A program made the position numbers and the translations under genes. This document shows, piece by piece, positions 56,675 through 64,000 of a stretch of 64,000 bases of DNA. Below the pieces are notes generated by a model, which saw only the letters and a program-made list of their open reading frames with translations, did not search any database and was not told the origin of the DNA. The stretch comes from an uncultured Litoreibacter sp. (lineage in GTDB: Bacteria > Pseudomonadota > Alphaproteobacteria > Rhodobacterales > Rhodobacteraceae). Location of the stretch: the NCBI GenBank assembly GCA_947494435.1, contig CANLUY010000001.1:434001-498000 (forward strand). The letters run 5' to 3'. Numbering within the stretch: position 1 is the first letter of the stretch; the number at the start of each line of letters is the position of its first letter.

Positions 56675-57553
56675 ATGACATTTGAACAACTCAAGACTTT
56701 CTTCTGGGTCGCGCGCCTCGGCGGGTTCCGCCGCGCGTCCGAGCAATTGAACCTCTCGCAACCCGCTATCTCCACCCGCATCGCAACCTTGGAAGAAGAG
56801 CTGGGCGTCAAGCTGATGGAACGCACATCGAAGGGCGTCCAGCTCACCAAGTCCGGCACATCATTGCTTGGCTACGCCGAACAAATGCTCTTCGTCCAAG
56901 AAGAGATCGTCAAACGCGTGGCCAACACGTCCGAGGTCGAGGGCCTGTTCCGTATCGGCTCGTCAGAAACCATCGCTCAAGCGTGGCTGCCCGACTTTCT
57001 CAAGGCGCTCAGCAGAGAATTCCCGCGTGTGAATATCGACCTAACCGTCGATATATCCGGCAACCTACGCAATTCTCTGTTGCAACAAAATGTGGACTTG
57101 GCTTTCTTGATGGGTCCCGTATCAGAATTCACTGTGGAAAACGTCGCCCTGCCGAAATTCGATCTGCATTGGTACAAATCGACTGACTCTGGCATGGTCG
57201 ATCTCAACGAAACCCCGGTAATTTCCTATGCCGCACGCACGCGTCCTTATCGCGAACTCAAGGCCGAGCTGTCGCGCCGTATCGGTCCGCATGTCCGGAT
57301 CTATTCCTCCGCTTCACTCTCCGCGAGCTTGCAGATGATCGCAGCCGGTATCGCCGTGGGCCCCTACCCCCGCGCCTTGGCCGCAACCCTGATTACGTCG
57401 GGCCAAATTGAGGAGTTCGATCCCGGCTTTCAGCCTAACCCGCTGGAGTTCACCGCCTCTTTTCTGGGCGAGCCACGCAGCATTCTGGCAGAACGCGGGG
57501 CGGAAATTGCGCAAGAGATCGCAAAGGACTGGGCGGACTCTAACGAAGCTTGA
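56675..57553 (+). CDS. LysR-family transcriptional regulator
   Basis: A 292-residue LysR regulator. The HTH is in the first 60 residues (LKTFFWVARLGGFRRASEQLNLSQPAISTRIATLEEELGV), followed by an effector domain with TVDISGNLRNSLLQQNVDLAFLMGP. It lies between DUF2848 (divergent) and the DUF1445-TRAP-pxpBC genes (same direction, 99 bases away). It probably activates that cassette in response to its substrate. Confidence 0.92.
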   Translation: MTFEQLKTFFWVARLGGFRRASEQLNLSQPAISTRIATLEEELGVKLMERTSKGVQLTKSGTSLLGYAEQMLFVQEEIVKRVANTSEVEGLFRIGSSETIAQAWLPDFLKALSREFPRVNIDLTVDISGNLRNSLLQQNVDLAFLMGPVSEFTVENVALPKFDLHWYKSTDSGMVDLNETPVISYAARTRPYRELKAELSRRIGPHVRIYSSASLSASLQMIAAGIAVGPYPRALAATLITSGQIEEFDPGFQPNPLEFTASFLGEPRSILAERGAEIAQEIAKDWADSNEA

Positions 57554-57569
57554 GTGATCCATTTTCCCT

Positions 57570-57591
57570 ATCACCTTTGATTAAAAATGAT
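57570..57591 (+). promoter_or_regulatory. Weak LysR-type box before the DUF1445 gene
   Basis: ATCA (57570-57573) and TGAT (57588-57591) form an interrupted repeat in an AT-rich stretch between the LysR gene and DUF1445. It is a weak match to the T-N-A operator style; the evidence is only position and symmetry. Confidence 0.25.
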
Positions 57592-57652
57592 AATTTGGAT
57601 GAATTTCATTGGCGTGCCATGCTGAGGAAAGATTCTCGCAAAGGCTGCCGCC

Positions 57653-58507
57653 ATGTCTTTACCCCAAGCCAGCTACGCCGATCTGCGCACTCTTAGCGCC
57701 GCGGACGTGCGCGCCGCCATCCGCTCGGGTGCCTATGATCGCCACACCGCTGGCCTCGCCGCCGGCAAGCTGCAATGCAATCTCGCAATCCTGCCCGAAA
57801 CGGTCGCGCTAGACTTCCTCCGTTTCTGCCAACGCAACCCCAAGCCCTGCCCTGTCGTCGGCGTCAGCGACACTGGCAACCCGTTCATGACAACGATCGG
57901 CCATGACATCGACATTCGCACCGACGTGCCCCGCTACCGCATCTTCCGCGACGGCGTGTTCACCGAGGAAGTGACGGAGATCACAACCCACTGGCGCGAC
58001 GACCTCGTCACTGTCGCGCTCGGCTGTTCGTTCACATTCGAGAACGCCCTGATCGCCAATAATATCCCCGTCCGCCATATCGAGCAGGACAAAACCGTCC
58101 CGATGTATCGCACCAATATCGCCCTGACACCCGCCGGCGTCTTCGCCGGAGAGATGGTCGCCACGATGCGCCCCATCCATAAATCGCGCCTCAATAACGC
58201 CTATGAGATCAGCGCAGCGTTCCCACACGCCCATGGCGCACCGATTGCGTTCGGCGACCCTGCACAAATCGGCATCTCCGACCTGAACGCCCCCGATTGG
58301 GGCGATCCTGTGCCCGTCAAAGATAATGAAATTCCCGTCTACTGGGCCTGCGGCGTCACCCCGCAAAACGTGCTGCTGAACGCCAAGCTGCCGATGTGCA
58401 TCACCCATGCGCCGGGTCACATGCTGATCGCGGACCTATCCGAGACTCTGCAAGACCAACAATTCCTACAAAAAACAGACCTCAACAAGGAGACCAACCA
58501 TGCTTAA
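57653..58507 (+). CDS. DUF1445 / D-glutamate cyclase-like protein
   Basis: A 284-residue protein of the DUF1445 (putative hydro-lyase) family. It shows PKPCPVVGVSDTGNPF, YRIFRDGVFTEEVTEIT, VALGCSFTFENALI, and THAPGHMLIADL at the end. The human counterpart converts D-glutamate to 5-oxo-D-proline. Next to pxpBC this suggests 5-oxoproline/glutamate chemistry, but the bacterial role is uncertain. It overlaps dctP by 8 bases. Confidence 0.82.
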   Translation: MSLPQASYADLRTLSAADVRAAIRSGAYDRHTAGLAAGKLQCNLAILPETVALDFLRFCQRNPKPCPVVGVSDTGNPFMTTIGHDIDIRTDVPRYRIFRDGVFTEEVTEITTHWRDDLVTVALGCSFTFENALIANNIPVRHIEQDKTVPMYRTNIALTPAGVFAGEMVATMRPIHKSRLNNAYEISAAFPHAHGAPIAFGDPAQIGISDLNAPDWGDPVPVKDNEIPVYWACGVTPQNVLLNAKLPMCITHAPGHMLIADLSETLQDQQFLQKTDLNKETNHA

Positions 58508-59531
58508 GACACTTCCCATCCTCGCGGCCTCGCTCGCGATTGCGACACCTGCGCTGTCCGAAAACCTCGCCGTTGTCGGCAGCTGGTCCGGCCTGCCGCT
58601 GCACAAAGAATACGAAGCACCGTTCTGGGGCGACGCCCTGCCCGCGGCCTCCGATGGCAAACTGACGGTGGAGCTGACCACACATAACCAAATGGGCCTC
58701 GGCCTTGGAGACATTTACAACCTGCTGGGCCAAGGCGTGTTTGACGTCGCCATGACCGTGGCAGACTACGCCGTCGCCGACGCGCCCGAGCTTGAAGGCC
58801 TCGACGTGCCGCTGATCGCGCTCAGCGCTGATGAGGCCCGCGCCATGGTCGATGCGGCCCGCCCGATGGTTGCTGACATCTACAAGGACCGCTTCAACAG
58901 CCACGTTCTGGCCATCGCGCCCTACCCGCCGCAGGTCGTGTTCTGCAATGCGGACATCAAAGGTCTTGATGATCTCAAAGGCCTCAAAGTTCGCGCCTCT
59001 GGCCGGATGACCGCGAAACTGCTTGAAGCTTTGGGTGCAGAGGGTGTCAATGTCGGCTTCTCTGAAGTGCCGGGGGCGCTGCAAAAAGGCGTTGTCGATT
59101 GTGCGGTGACAGGCGCAGGATCCGGCTACAGCGCGGGCTGGTGGGAGGTCTCCACTCACCTGATGCCGCTGCCTTTGGGCGGTTGGGATCCTGTGGTCAC
59201 CGCGATCAACATGGACAAGTGGAACGGCATGGATGACGCCACCAAATCCCTGATTGAGACCAAAATCAAAACCGATTTCGAAGACCCAGCTTGGGACACG
59301 GCGCAAAACGCGTTGGTCAATGATATCGCTTGTCTGACTGGCAACGGTGATTGCCCCGCAGGCGATGCGCGCGACATGACATTGGTCGAAGCTTCCGACG
59401 CTGATTTCGCCAAAGCCCGTGACATCCTCGTGGCCGAGGTGCTGCCGGGTTGGGCAGAGCGCGCAGGCGATGACTGGGCTGCACGCTGGAACGCGTCTGT
59501 CGGCCAAGTCGTCGGCGTCGAAATCAAGTAA
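58500..59531 (+). CDS. dctP: TRAP transporter substrate-binding protein (DctP)
   Basis: A 343-residue periplasmic binding protein with a signal peptide (about 1-20, ending ALSE). It shows the DctP features LVEL-type helices, FCNADIKGLDDLKGLKVRASGRMTAKL (the conserved ligand-binding Arg), and WWEVSTHLMPL. It is the first of a complete TRAP set (P, Q, M in order) and overlaps DUF1445, so the enzymes and importer are co-translated. The ligand is unknown, probably an organic or amino acid. Confidence 0.92.
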   Translation: MLKTLPILAASLAIATPALSENLAVVGSWSGLPLHKEYEAPFWGDALPAASDGKLTVELTTHNQMGLGLGDIYNLLGQGVFDVAMTVADYAVADAPELEGLDVPLIALSADEARAMVDAARPMVADIYKDRFNSHVLAIAPYPPQVVFCNADIKGLDDLKGLKVRASGRMTAKLLEALGAEGVNVGFSEVPGALQKGVVDCAVTGAGSGYSAGWWEVSTHLMPLPLGGWDPVVTAINMDKWNGMDDATKSLIETKIKTDFEDPAWDTAQNALVNDIACLTGNGDCPAGDARDMTLVEASDADFAKARDILVAEVLPGWAERAGDDWAARWNASVGQVVGVEIK

Positions 59532-59555
59532 ATCTCTCCCTCAGGACCCCGATCG

Positions 59556-60098
59556 ATGAAATTCATCTCAACTCTCAGAACGATAAACAGAGGCGTGGCG
59601 CTCATGACCGGCATCATGCTTCTGACCTGCGCGGCATTCGTTCTGCTGGACATTGTGTTTCGTCAATTGGGGTCCTCCTTCGGGGGCACGGATGAGATCA
59701 GCGGCTACGTCATGGCCATCGCCACGTCATGGGGCATGGCCTACACGATGCTGGAGCTCGGCCATGTCCGGATCGACTTGTTGCGCGCTCGCTGTGCGTC
59801 CCTTGGCCGCTGCCTGTTCGACCTGTTCTCCATGGTTGTGCTCTCCGGTACCATCGTCCTCATCGCCTTCAAATGCTGGCCCGTTCTGGAACGCTCGATC
59901 AAGAACGGCTCCACCGCCAACACACCACTCGAAACGCCACTCGCCCTCGTACAAACCCCATGGTTCGCAGGCTGGCTCTGGTTCGCCGTGATGGCCTGTC
60001 TGACCACTCTGGCCGCTGCCCGCATGATGCTGCGCGGCGAGTTTGAGGACACCGAACAAGCCATCGGCGCTTTCGCCGAAGTGGAGACATTGCAATGA
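59556..60098 (+). CDS. dctQ: TRAP transporter small membrane subunit (DctQ)
   Basis: A 180-residue protein with four hydrophobic segments (RGVALMTGIMLLTCAAFVLLDIVF, SGYVMAIATSWGMAYTML, LFSMVVLSGTIVLIAF, and WFAGWLWFAVMACLTTLA). This is the DctQ pattern. It lies 24 bases after dctP and overlaps dctM by 4. Confidence 0.9.
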   Translation: MKFISTLRTINRGVALMTGIMLLTCAAFVLLDIVFRQLGSSFGGTDEISGYVMAIATSWGMAYTMLELGHVRIDLLRARCASLGRCLFDLFSMVVLSGTIVLIAFKCWPVLERSIKNGSTANTPLETPLALVQTPWFAGWLWFAVMACLTTLAAARMMLRGEFEDTEQAIGAFAEVETLQ

Positions 60099-61378
60099 TC
60101 GCATATGTCGCCATCGGCCTGCTGGCGCTCTTGAGCCTCTCCATTCCCGTCGGCATCGTCCTGTTCCTTCTGGGCTTTGGCATCGATTGGTTCTTCTCCA
60201 GCTTCCCGCTGATCCGAGGGCTCGGCAATATGGTTTGGAGCGCATCGAACAGCGCGACCCTGATCGCCATCCCCTTCTTCGTGTTACTTGGCGAAATCCT
60301 CGTCCGCTCCGGTGTCGCTGCCCGCACCTACGCCGCCCTCGACCGCTGGGTTTCGTGGCTGCCAGGCGGGCTGGTCCATGCCAATGTCGCAACCGCCACG
60401 ATGTTCTCCGCCACCTCCGGTTCATCGGTTGCGACAGCCGCAACCGTGGCCACCGTTGCCATGCCGCAAGCCGAAAAACTGGGCTATGACCCCAAGCTTT
60501 TCTCGGGAGCCATCGCTGCCGGAGGCACGCTCGGCATCATGATCCCGCCGTCGATCAACCTGATCGTCTACGGCTTCCTCACCCAAACCTCGATCCCGCA
60601 ACTCTTCCTCGCAGGCCTCATCCCTGGCATCGGGCTGGCCATCGCCTTCATCATCGCAGTCGCCATCATCTGCACGATCCGGCCGTCCCTAGGCGGCGAA
60701 CGCCGCGTCTTCGCCCTTAGCGAAATGATGAGCGCGCTGACCCATTTGCTACCAATCATCCTGCTCTTCATGATGATCATCGGCTCCATCTACAACGGTT
60801 GGGCCACACCGACCGAGGCCGCCGCCGTGGGCGTCGCAGGTGCCTTCCTGATCGCGGCTTTCTTCGGCGGCGTCTCACTACAGATGATCAGCGAAAGCCT
60901 CTACGGCACCGTCAAAATCACCTCCATGATCATGCTCGTCGTCATCGGCGCGTCGTTCCTGAACTTCACACTCGCCTCCGCCGGCCTCGGCCAAGCGCTG
61001 GACGGGTTCCTGTCGGGCCTTGGCCTGTCGCCGATGGGCACACTTTTCGTAATCGTTCTGATGTATATCGTGCTGGGCTTCTTCATCGAGACGTTGTCGC
61101 TGATGGTGGTCACCATCCCGATCATTGTGCCGCTGGTCGTCGATCTCGGCTTCGACCCGATCTGGTTCGGCATTCTGATGATCGTGCTGATCGAAATGGC
61201 GCTGATCACGCCGCCTGTGGGCCTCAACCTCTATGTCGTGCAAGGCGCACGCAAGGATGGGACCATGACCGAAGTCATGCTTGGCTCCATCCCCTTCGTC
61301 CTCGTGATGCTCGCAATGGTGGCCGCGCTGATTGCCTTCCCGCAAATCGCACTTTTCCTACCGCAGGCATTGAATTAA
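60095..61378 (+). CDS. dctM: TRAP transporter large membrane subunit (DctM)
   Basis: The 427-residue large permease with about 11-12 helices. It shows the DctM features ATMFSATSGSSVATAATVATVAMPQAEKLGYDP, LGIMIPPSINLIVYGFLT, and MALITPPVGLNLYVVQG. With DctP and DctQ it forms a secondary, Na+-driven importer. ATGA overlap with dctQ. Confidence 0.93.
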   Translation: MIAYVAIGLLALLSLSIPVGIVLFLLGFGIDWFFSSFPLIRGLGNMVWSASNSATLIAIPFFVLLGEILVRSGVAARTYAALDRWVSWLPGGLVHANVATATMFSATSGSSVATAATVATVAMPQAEKLGYDPKLFSGAIAAGGTLGIMIPPSINLIVYGFLTQTSIPQLFLAGLIPGIGLAIAFIIAVAIICTIRPSLGGERRVFALSEMMSALTHLLPIILLFMMIIGSIYNGWATPTEAAAVGVAGAFLIAAFFGGVSLQMISESLYGTVKITSMIMLVVIGASFLNFTLASAGLGQALDGFLSGLGLSPMGTLFVIVLMYIVLGFFIETLSLMVVTIPIIVPLVVDLGFDPIWFGILMIVLIEMALITPPVGLNLYVVQGARKDGTMTEVMLGSIPFVLVMLAMVAALIAFPQIALFLPQALN

Positions 61379-61414
61379 CCCTTCCCCAATTTCGCGTTTC
61401 AAAGGCTTCAACCC

Positions 61415-62164
61415 GTGACCCGCAGCGACACCATATATCCGCGCATCACCGATGTCGGCCTGAGCGGCATGCTTGTCACCTTCTCGGACACGCTGACAGA
61501 GGCCGCGAACCGCGCTGCCTTGGCCCTGCGCGCCCGCATTGAGGAGCTGCGTATCGAAGGTGTGCAGGAGACGACAACCTCGCTCACCTCAACCTTCGTC
61601 GTCTATGACCCCCTGACACTGAGCCAAGACTTGCTGCGTATCCATCTCAGCGAACTGCTGAAAGAAACCTGGCACGAAGCTCCCCTGCCCGAAGGTCGCA
61701 AGCTCTGGCGCATTCCAGCCGTTTTCGATCACCCCGATCATGGTCCCCAACTACAAGAAGCCGCAGAGCTTGCAGGCGTCTCCATCAAAGACGCCATCGA
61801 CAGCCTTTGCGACACGAACCTGCGTGTCATGACACTGGGGTTTGCACCGGGCCAGCCCTACCTCGGGTCCCTCGGCCCGCATTGGGATATCCCGCGCCAG
61901 CAGGGCCTCACCAAGCAAGTGTCGGTCGGGGCGATCACCGTGGCGATCCGGCAAATCGTCCTGTTCTCAACCGCCTCACCCACGGGCTGGCGACAGGTGG
62001 GCCAATGCGCCTTCCGCGCCTTCCGGCCGGACCAGCCCGACCCGTTCGCGCTGACACCGGGGGATGAAATCAGTTTTTATCCGGTAACTGCAGACGCGCT
62101 CGCCCAGATCAGATCTGAGGACCAAACCGGCGATGGTGGTGCCTCGGTGGAGCCGCTGACATGA
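61415..62164 (+). CDS. pxpB: 5-oxoprolinase subunit B (KipI family)
   Basis: A 249-residue protein of the KipI/allophanate-hydrolase-1 family: TFVVYDPLTL, LGFAPGQPYLGSLGP, GAITVAIRQIVLFSTASPTGWRQVG, and PFALTPGDEISFYPV. With PxpC (and PxpA) it hydrolyses 5-oxoproline to glutamate using ATP. It follows dctM by 36 bases and overlaps pxpC by 4. The PxpA partner (LamB/YcsF) is not in this window. Confidence 0.9.
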   Translation: MTRSDTIYPRITDVGLSGMLVTFSDTLTEAANRAALALRARIEELRIEGVQETTTSLTSTFVVYDPLTLSQDLLRIHLSELLKETWHEAPLPEGRKLWRIPAVFDHPDHGPQLQEAAELAGVSIKDAIDSLCDTNLRVMTLGFAPGQPYLGSLGPHWDIPRQQGLTKQVSVGAITVAIRQIVLFSTASPTGWRQVGQCAFRAFRPDQPDPFALTPGDEISFYPVTADALAQIRSEDQTGDGGASVEPLT

Positions 62165-63168
62165 GCGCGCTCAAGGTCCTTCGCGCTGGTCCCGCGATGA
62201 GCATTCAGGACCTCGGCCGCCCCGGCCATATGGCCAACGGGCTGTCTTGCGGCGGTGCCGCCGACCGCATAGCGCTTGCCGAAGGCGCGGCCCTTCTGGG
62301 CCAAAGCGTCCAGAGCTCCGCCCTTGAAATGGCAGGCATGGGGGGCGAGTTCGAGGCGTCCGAGCCCACCCGCATCGCCCTGACCGGCGCGCCGATGCAG
62401 GCCAGTTTGGACGGGCAACCGCTTGTCTGGAACGCGAGCCACAAGCTTGAGGCAGGCCAGCGACTGACCATCGGCGCGGTGACCAGCGGCATCTATGGCT
62501 ACCTCCATGTTGGCGGCGGCTTCGCGACGGAGCCGTTCTTGAACAGCCGCACTGCGCATCTGGTTGCGGGCATCGGCGCCCTGATCAAAGCCGGTGACAT
62601 GTTGCCCATTGGCCAAGACCCAAACGCGGAGGCCAGCGCTCAAAAACTGCCGAAAGAGGCCCGCTTCACAGGCGGCACCATCCGTATTCTACCAAGCGTA
62701 CAGACCGCCAACTTCGCACCAGAAACGCTCGACCGCTTCCAAGCGACCGAGTTCACCCGCACCCCGCGCGGCAACAGGCAGGGCGCGGAGCTGGCCTTTG
62801 AAGGCGACCCCTTTGCCTCTGCAGATCAGCTCAGCATTCTGTCAGAACCGATGGTCGCGGGCGATATCCAGATGACCGGCACCGGTACCCCCTTCGTGCT
62901 GCTGCCAGAATGCCAAACCACTGGCGGCTACCCACGCATCGGTACGGTCTTGCCAGATGACCTACCGCTTGTCGCACAAGCCGGACCCGCCGCGACGCTA
63001 CGCTTCAAATTCGTGGATCACGCAGAGGCCACGCAGGCACATCGCACACCGGAACAACAGGTCAAGGAGGTGAAAGCCAAGCTACAGCCGTTGATCCGCG
63101 ACCCCCATAACATCCGCGATCTGCTCAGCTACCAACTGATCAGCGGTATGGTGAACGCGCGCGACTAA
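62161..63168 (+). CDS. pxpC: 5-oxoprolinase subunit C (KipA family)
   Basis: A 335-residue KipA/biotin-dependent carboxyltransferase-type protein. It has SIQDLGRPGHMANGLSCGGAADRI at the start, GYLHVGGGF, ALTGAPMQASLDGQ, and the end VQAHRTPEQQVKEVKAKLQ-type. Despite the family name, its known role is with PxpB in 5-oxoprolinase. It overlaps the MDR gene's end by 4 bases in convergent orientation. Confidence 0.9.
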   Translation: MSALKVLRAGPAMSIQDLGRPGHMANGLSCGGAADRIALAEGAALLGQSVQSSALEMAGMGGEFEASEPTRIALTGAPMQASLDGQPLVWNASHKLEAGQRLTIGAVTSGIYGYLHVGGGFATEPFLNSRTAHLVAGIGALIKAGDMLPIGQDPNAEASAQKLPKEARFTGGTIRILPSVQTANFAPETLDRFQATEFTRTPRGNRQGAELAFEGDPFASADQLSILSEPMVAGDIQMTGTGTPFVLLPECQTTGGYPRIGTVLPDDLPLVAQAGPAATLRFKFVDHAEATQAHRTPEQQVKEVKAKLQPLIRDPHNIRDLLSYQLISGMVNARD

Positions 63169-64000
63169 GGCACGACGACGATATTGCCCGTGTGCTTTTT
63201 GTCGATGAACGCCTGCTGACCCGCTTTGAAATCCTCCAAAGCATGGGTCCCTGCCACGACCGGCTTCACCTCGCCGCGTTCGATATAGCCAACCAAGTCA
63301 GTGAAGACAGATGGCGGGATGACCGTCGAGCCGGTAAATGTCAGGTCCATCAGATAAAGCGTACGCACATCCAATTCGACCATCGGCCCCGCAATCGCGC
63401 CAGAGGTCGTGTAGCGCCCGCCGCGATCCAGAGCGTCAATGACGGTGCCAAAATAGGGGCCCGCGACAATATCCGCGACGACATCCACGCTCTCGGACCC
63501 TGTGGCCTGCTTTAAAGCCGCATTCGGGTTCTCAGGTGCACGCGGTAGGATATGGTCCGGGTTCGTCTTGGCCACCTCGGCATGCTTGGCCTCGGACGCC
63601 AAAGCAATCGTCACCGCCCCGCGCCGGTTGGCCAGCTGGATCAACGCACCACCGACACCGCCCGACGCGCCCGTGATCAACACGCGGTCCCCTTCACCAA
63701 CACGCGCGCGCGACAACATCCCTTCCGCGGTGGAATATGAGCAAGAGAACGTCGCAAGCTCGACATCACTCAGATCGCTCTGCACCGCATGCACATTCCG
63801 CACATCGATCTTGGTGTATTCGGCGAAACCGCCATCCGCCTCTGAGCCGAAATAGACCGTCTTGTGCATGTTCATCGGCTCGTCCCAGTCACGCAGCCAA
63901 GCGTCAGTGATCACCCGCTGCCCGATCAGGCCCTCGTCCTGAGGATCAGCGACCGAAACCACATGACCACAAACATCCGCGCCCTGAACGCGCGGGAACT
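63165..64000 (-). CDS. MDR-family quinone oxidoreductase (cut by window edge)
   Basis: The C-terminal portion of a medium-chain dehydrogenase/reductase; the start lies right of position 64000. In frame at the edge it reads FPRVQGADVCGHVVSVAD, matching the N-terminal catalytic domain. Further in is the NAD(P)-binding GDRVLITGASGGVGGALIQLA. No structural zinc Cys cluster is visible in this part, so a zinc-independent quinone-reductase type is most likely. The substrate is unknown. Confidence 0.85.
   Translation of the reverse strand, partial: FPRVQGADVCGHVVSVADPQDEGLIGQRVITDAWLRDWDEPMNMHKTVYFGSEADGGFAEYTKIDVRNVHAVQSDLSDVELATFSCSYSTAEGMLSRARVGEGDRVLITGASGGVGGALIQLANRRGAVTIALASEAKHAEVAKTNPDHILPRAPENPNAALKQATGSESVDVVADIVAGPYFGTVIDALDRGGRYTTSGAIAGPMVELDVRTLYLMDLTFTGSTVIPPSVFTDLVGYIERGEVKPVVAGTHALEDFKAGQQAFIDKKHTGNIVVVP

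Overview
The window is a moderately high-GC, very gene-dense chromosomal segment from an alphaproteobacterium, most likely a marine Roseobacter-group member of the Rhodobacterales. This rests on gene families recognised by eye: a malyl-CoA lyase of the Rhodobacter Mcl1 type, an alphaproteobacterial TIGR02302/DUF4175 protein, tripartite (TTT) and TRAP solute transporters, PHB genes, and the compact pdxJ-LysE-acpS-lepB-lepB-rnc-era-DUF1491-recO operon. No rRNA, tRNA, CRISPR array or intact insertion sequence was found. The segment looks like core chromosome carrying a few accessory catabolic cassettes.

Layout. 1-5.5 kb: a leftward housekeeping operon (pdxJ, LysE-type exporter, acpS, two signal peptidases I, rnc, era, DUF1491, recO cut by the window edge). 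5.6-10.4 kb: a rightward PRC-barrel gene with an EcfG-like promoter and its own terminator, then leftward DUF2062, RSH (ppGpp), rpoZ and folK. 10.5-15.7 kb: rightward NYN protein, ispH, serine hydrolase, second LysE-type exporter, DUF3429, methyltransferase, rnhA and NUDIX. 15.7-18.4 kb: leftward def-def-def-like-fmt, where the third deformylase has lost a metal-ligand Cys and the catalytic Glu. 18.5-26.7 kb: PatB-type lyase, then a LacI regulator divergent from a TTT transporter, a SauS-like acylating aldehyde dehydrogenase and a CoA ligase; I read this as a sulfoacetate (or similar acid) uptake and activation cassette. 26.8-29.8 kb: mcl1, an AraC/GyrI-like regulator and accA. 29.8-30.9 kb: an AT-rich islet with one orphan gene. 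30.9-34.7 kb: ftsE-ftsX-plsC-PPOX and a divergent zinc-ribbon membrane protein. 34.7-38.9 kb: DUF2834, lysA and TIGR02302. 39.0-41.1 kb: two tandem PAP2-type membrane phosphatases. 41.2-46.5 kb: ETF-ubiquinone oxidoreductase, TPR protein, ispE and polyprenyl diphosphate synthase. 46.5-51.0 kb: DUF2007, an N6-methyltransferase, DUF465, phbAB and an EAL phosphodiesterase. 51.1-56.6 kb: tag, a stand-alone Lrp-type RAM domain, a patatin-like lipase, a CBU_0592-like membrane protein and a PAS-LuxR-hydrolase fusion. 55.9-63.2 kb: DUF2848, LysR, a D-glutamate cyclase-like DUF1445 protein, a TRAP transporter and pxpBC; then an MDR oxidoreductase cut by the right edge.

How genes work together. ispH, ispE and the polyprenyl synthase serve isoprenoid and ubiquinone side-chain synthesis, and ETF-QO delivers electrons to that quinone. 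phbA, phbB and mcl1 fit acetyl-CoA handling through PHB and the ethylmalonyl-CoA pathway. def, fmt, rnc and era belong to translation and RNA maturation, while RSH and rpoZ tie to the stringent response. The two transporter cassettes each pair a regulator, an importer and the first enzymes for one substrate.

The most unusual items are the degenerate deformylase, the LuxR-hydrolase fusion without a visible Ser/His triad, the SauS/SauT-like cassette with a TTT importer, the pxpBC-DUF1445-TRAP cassette without pxpA, the tandem PAP2 pair, and the EcfG-like promoter in front of the PRC-barrel gene. All family assignments come from reading motifs; no database search was run.
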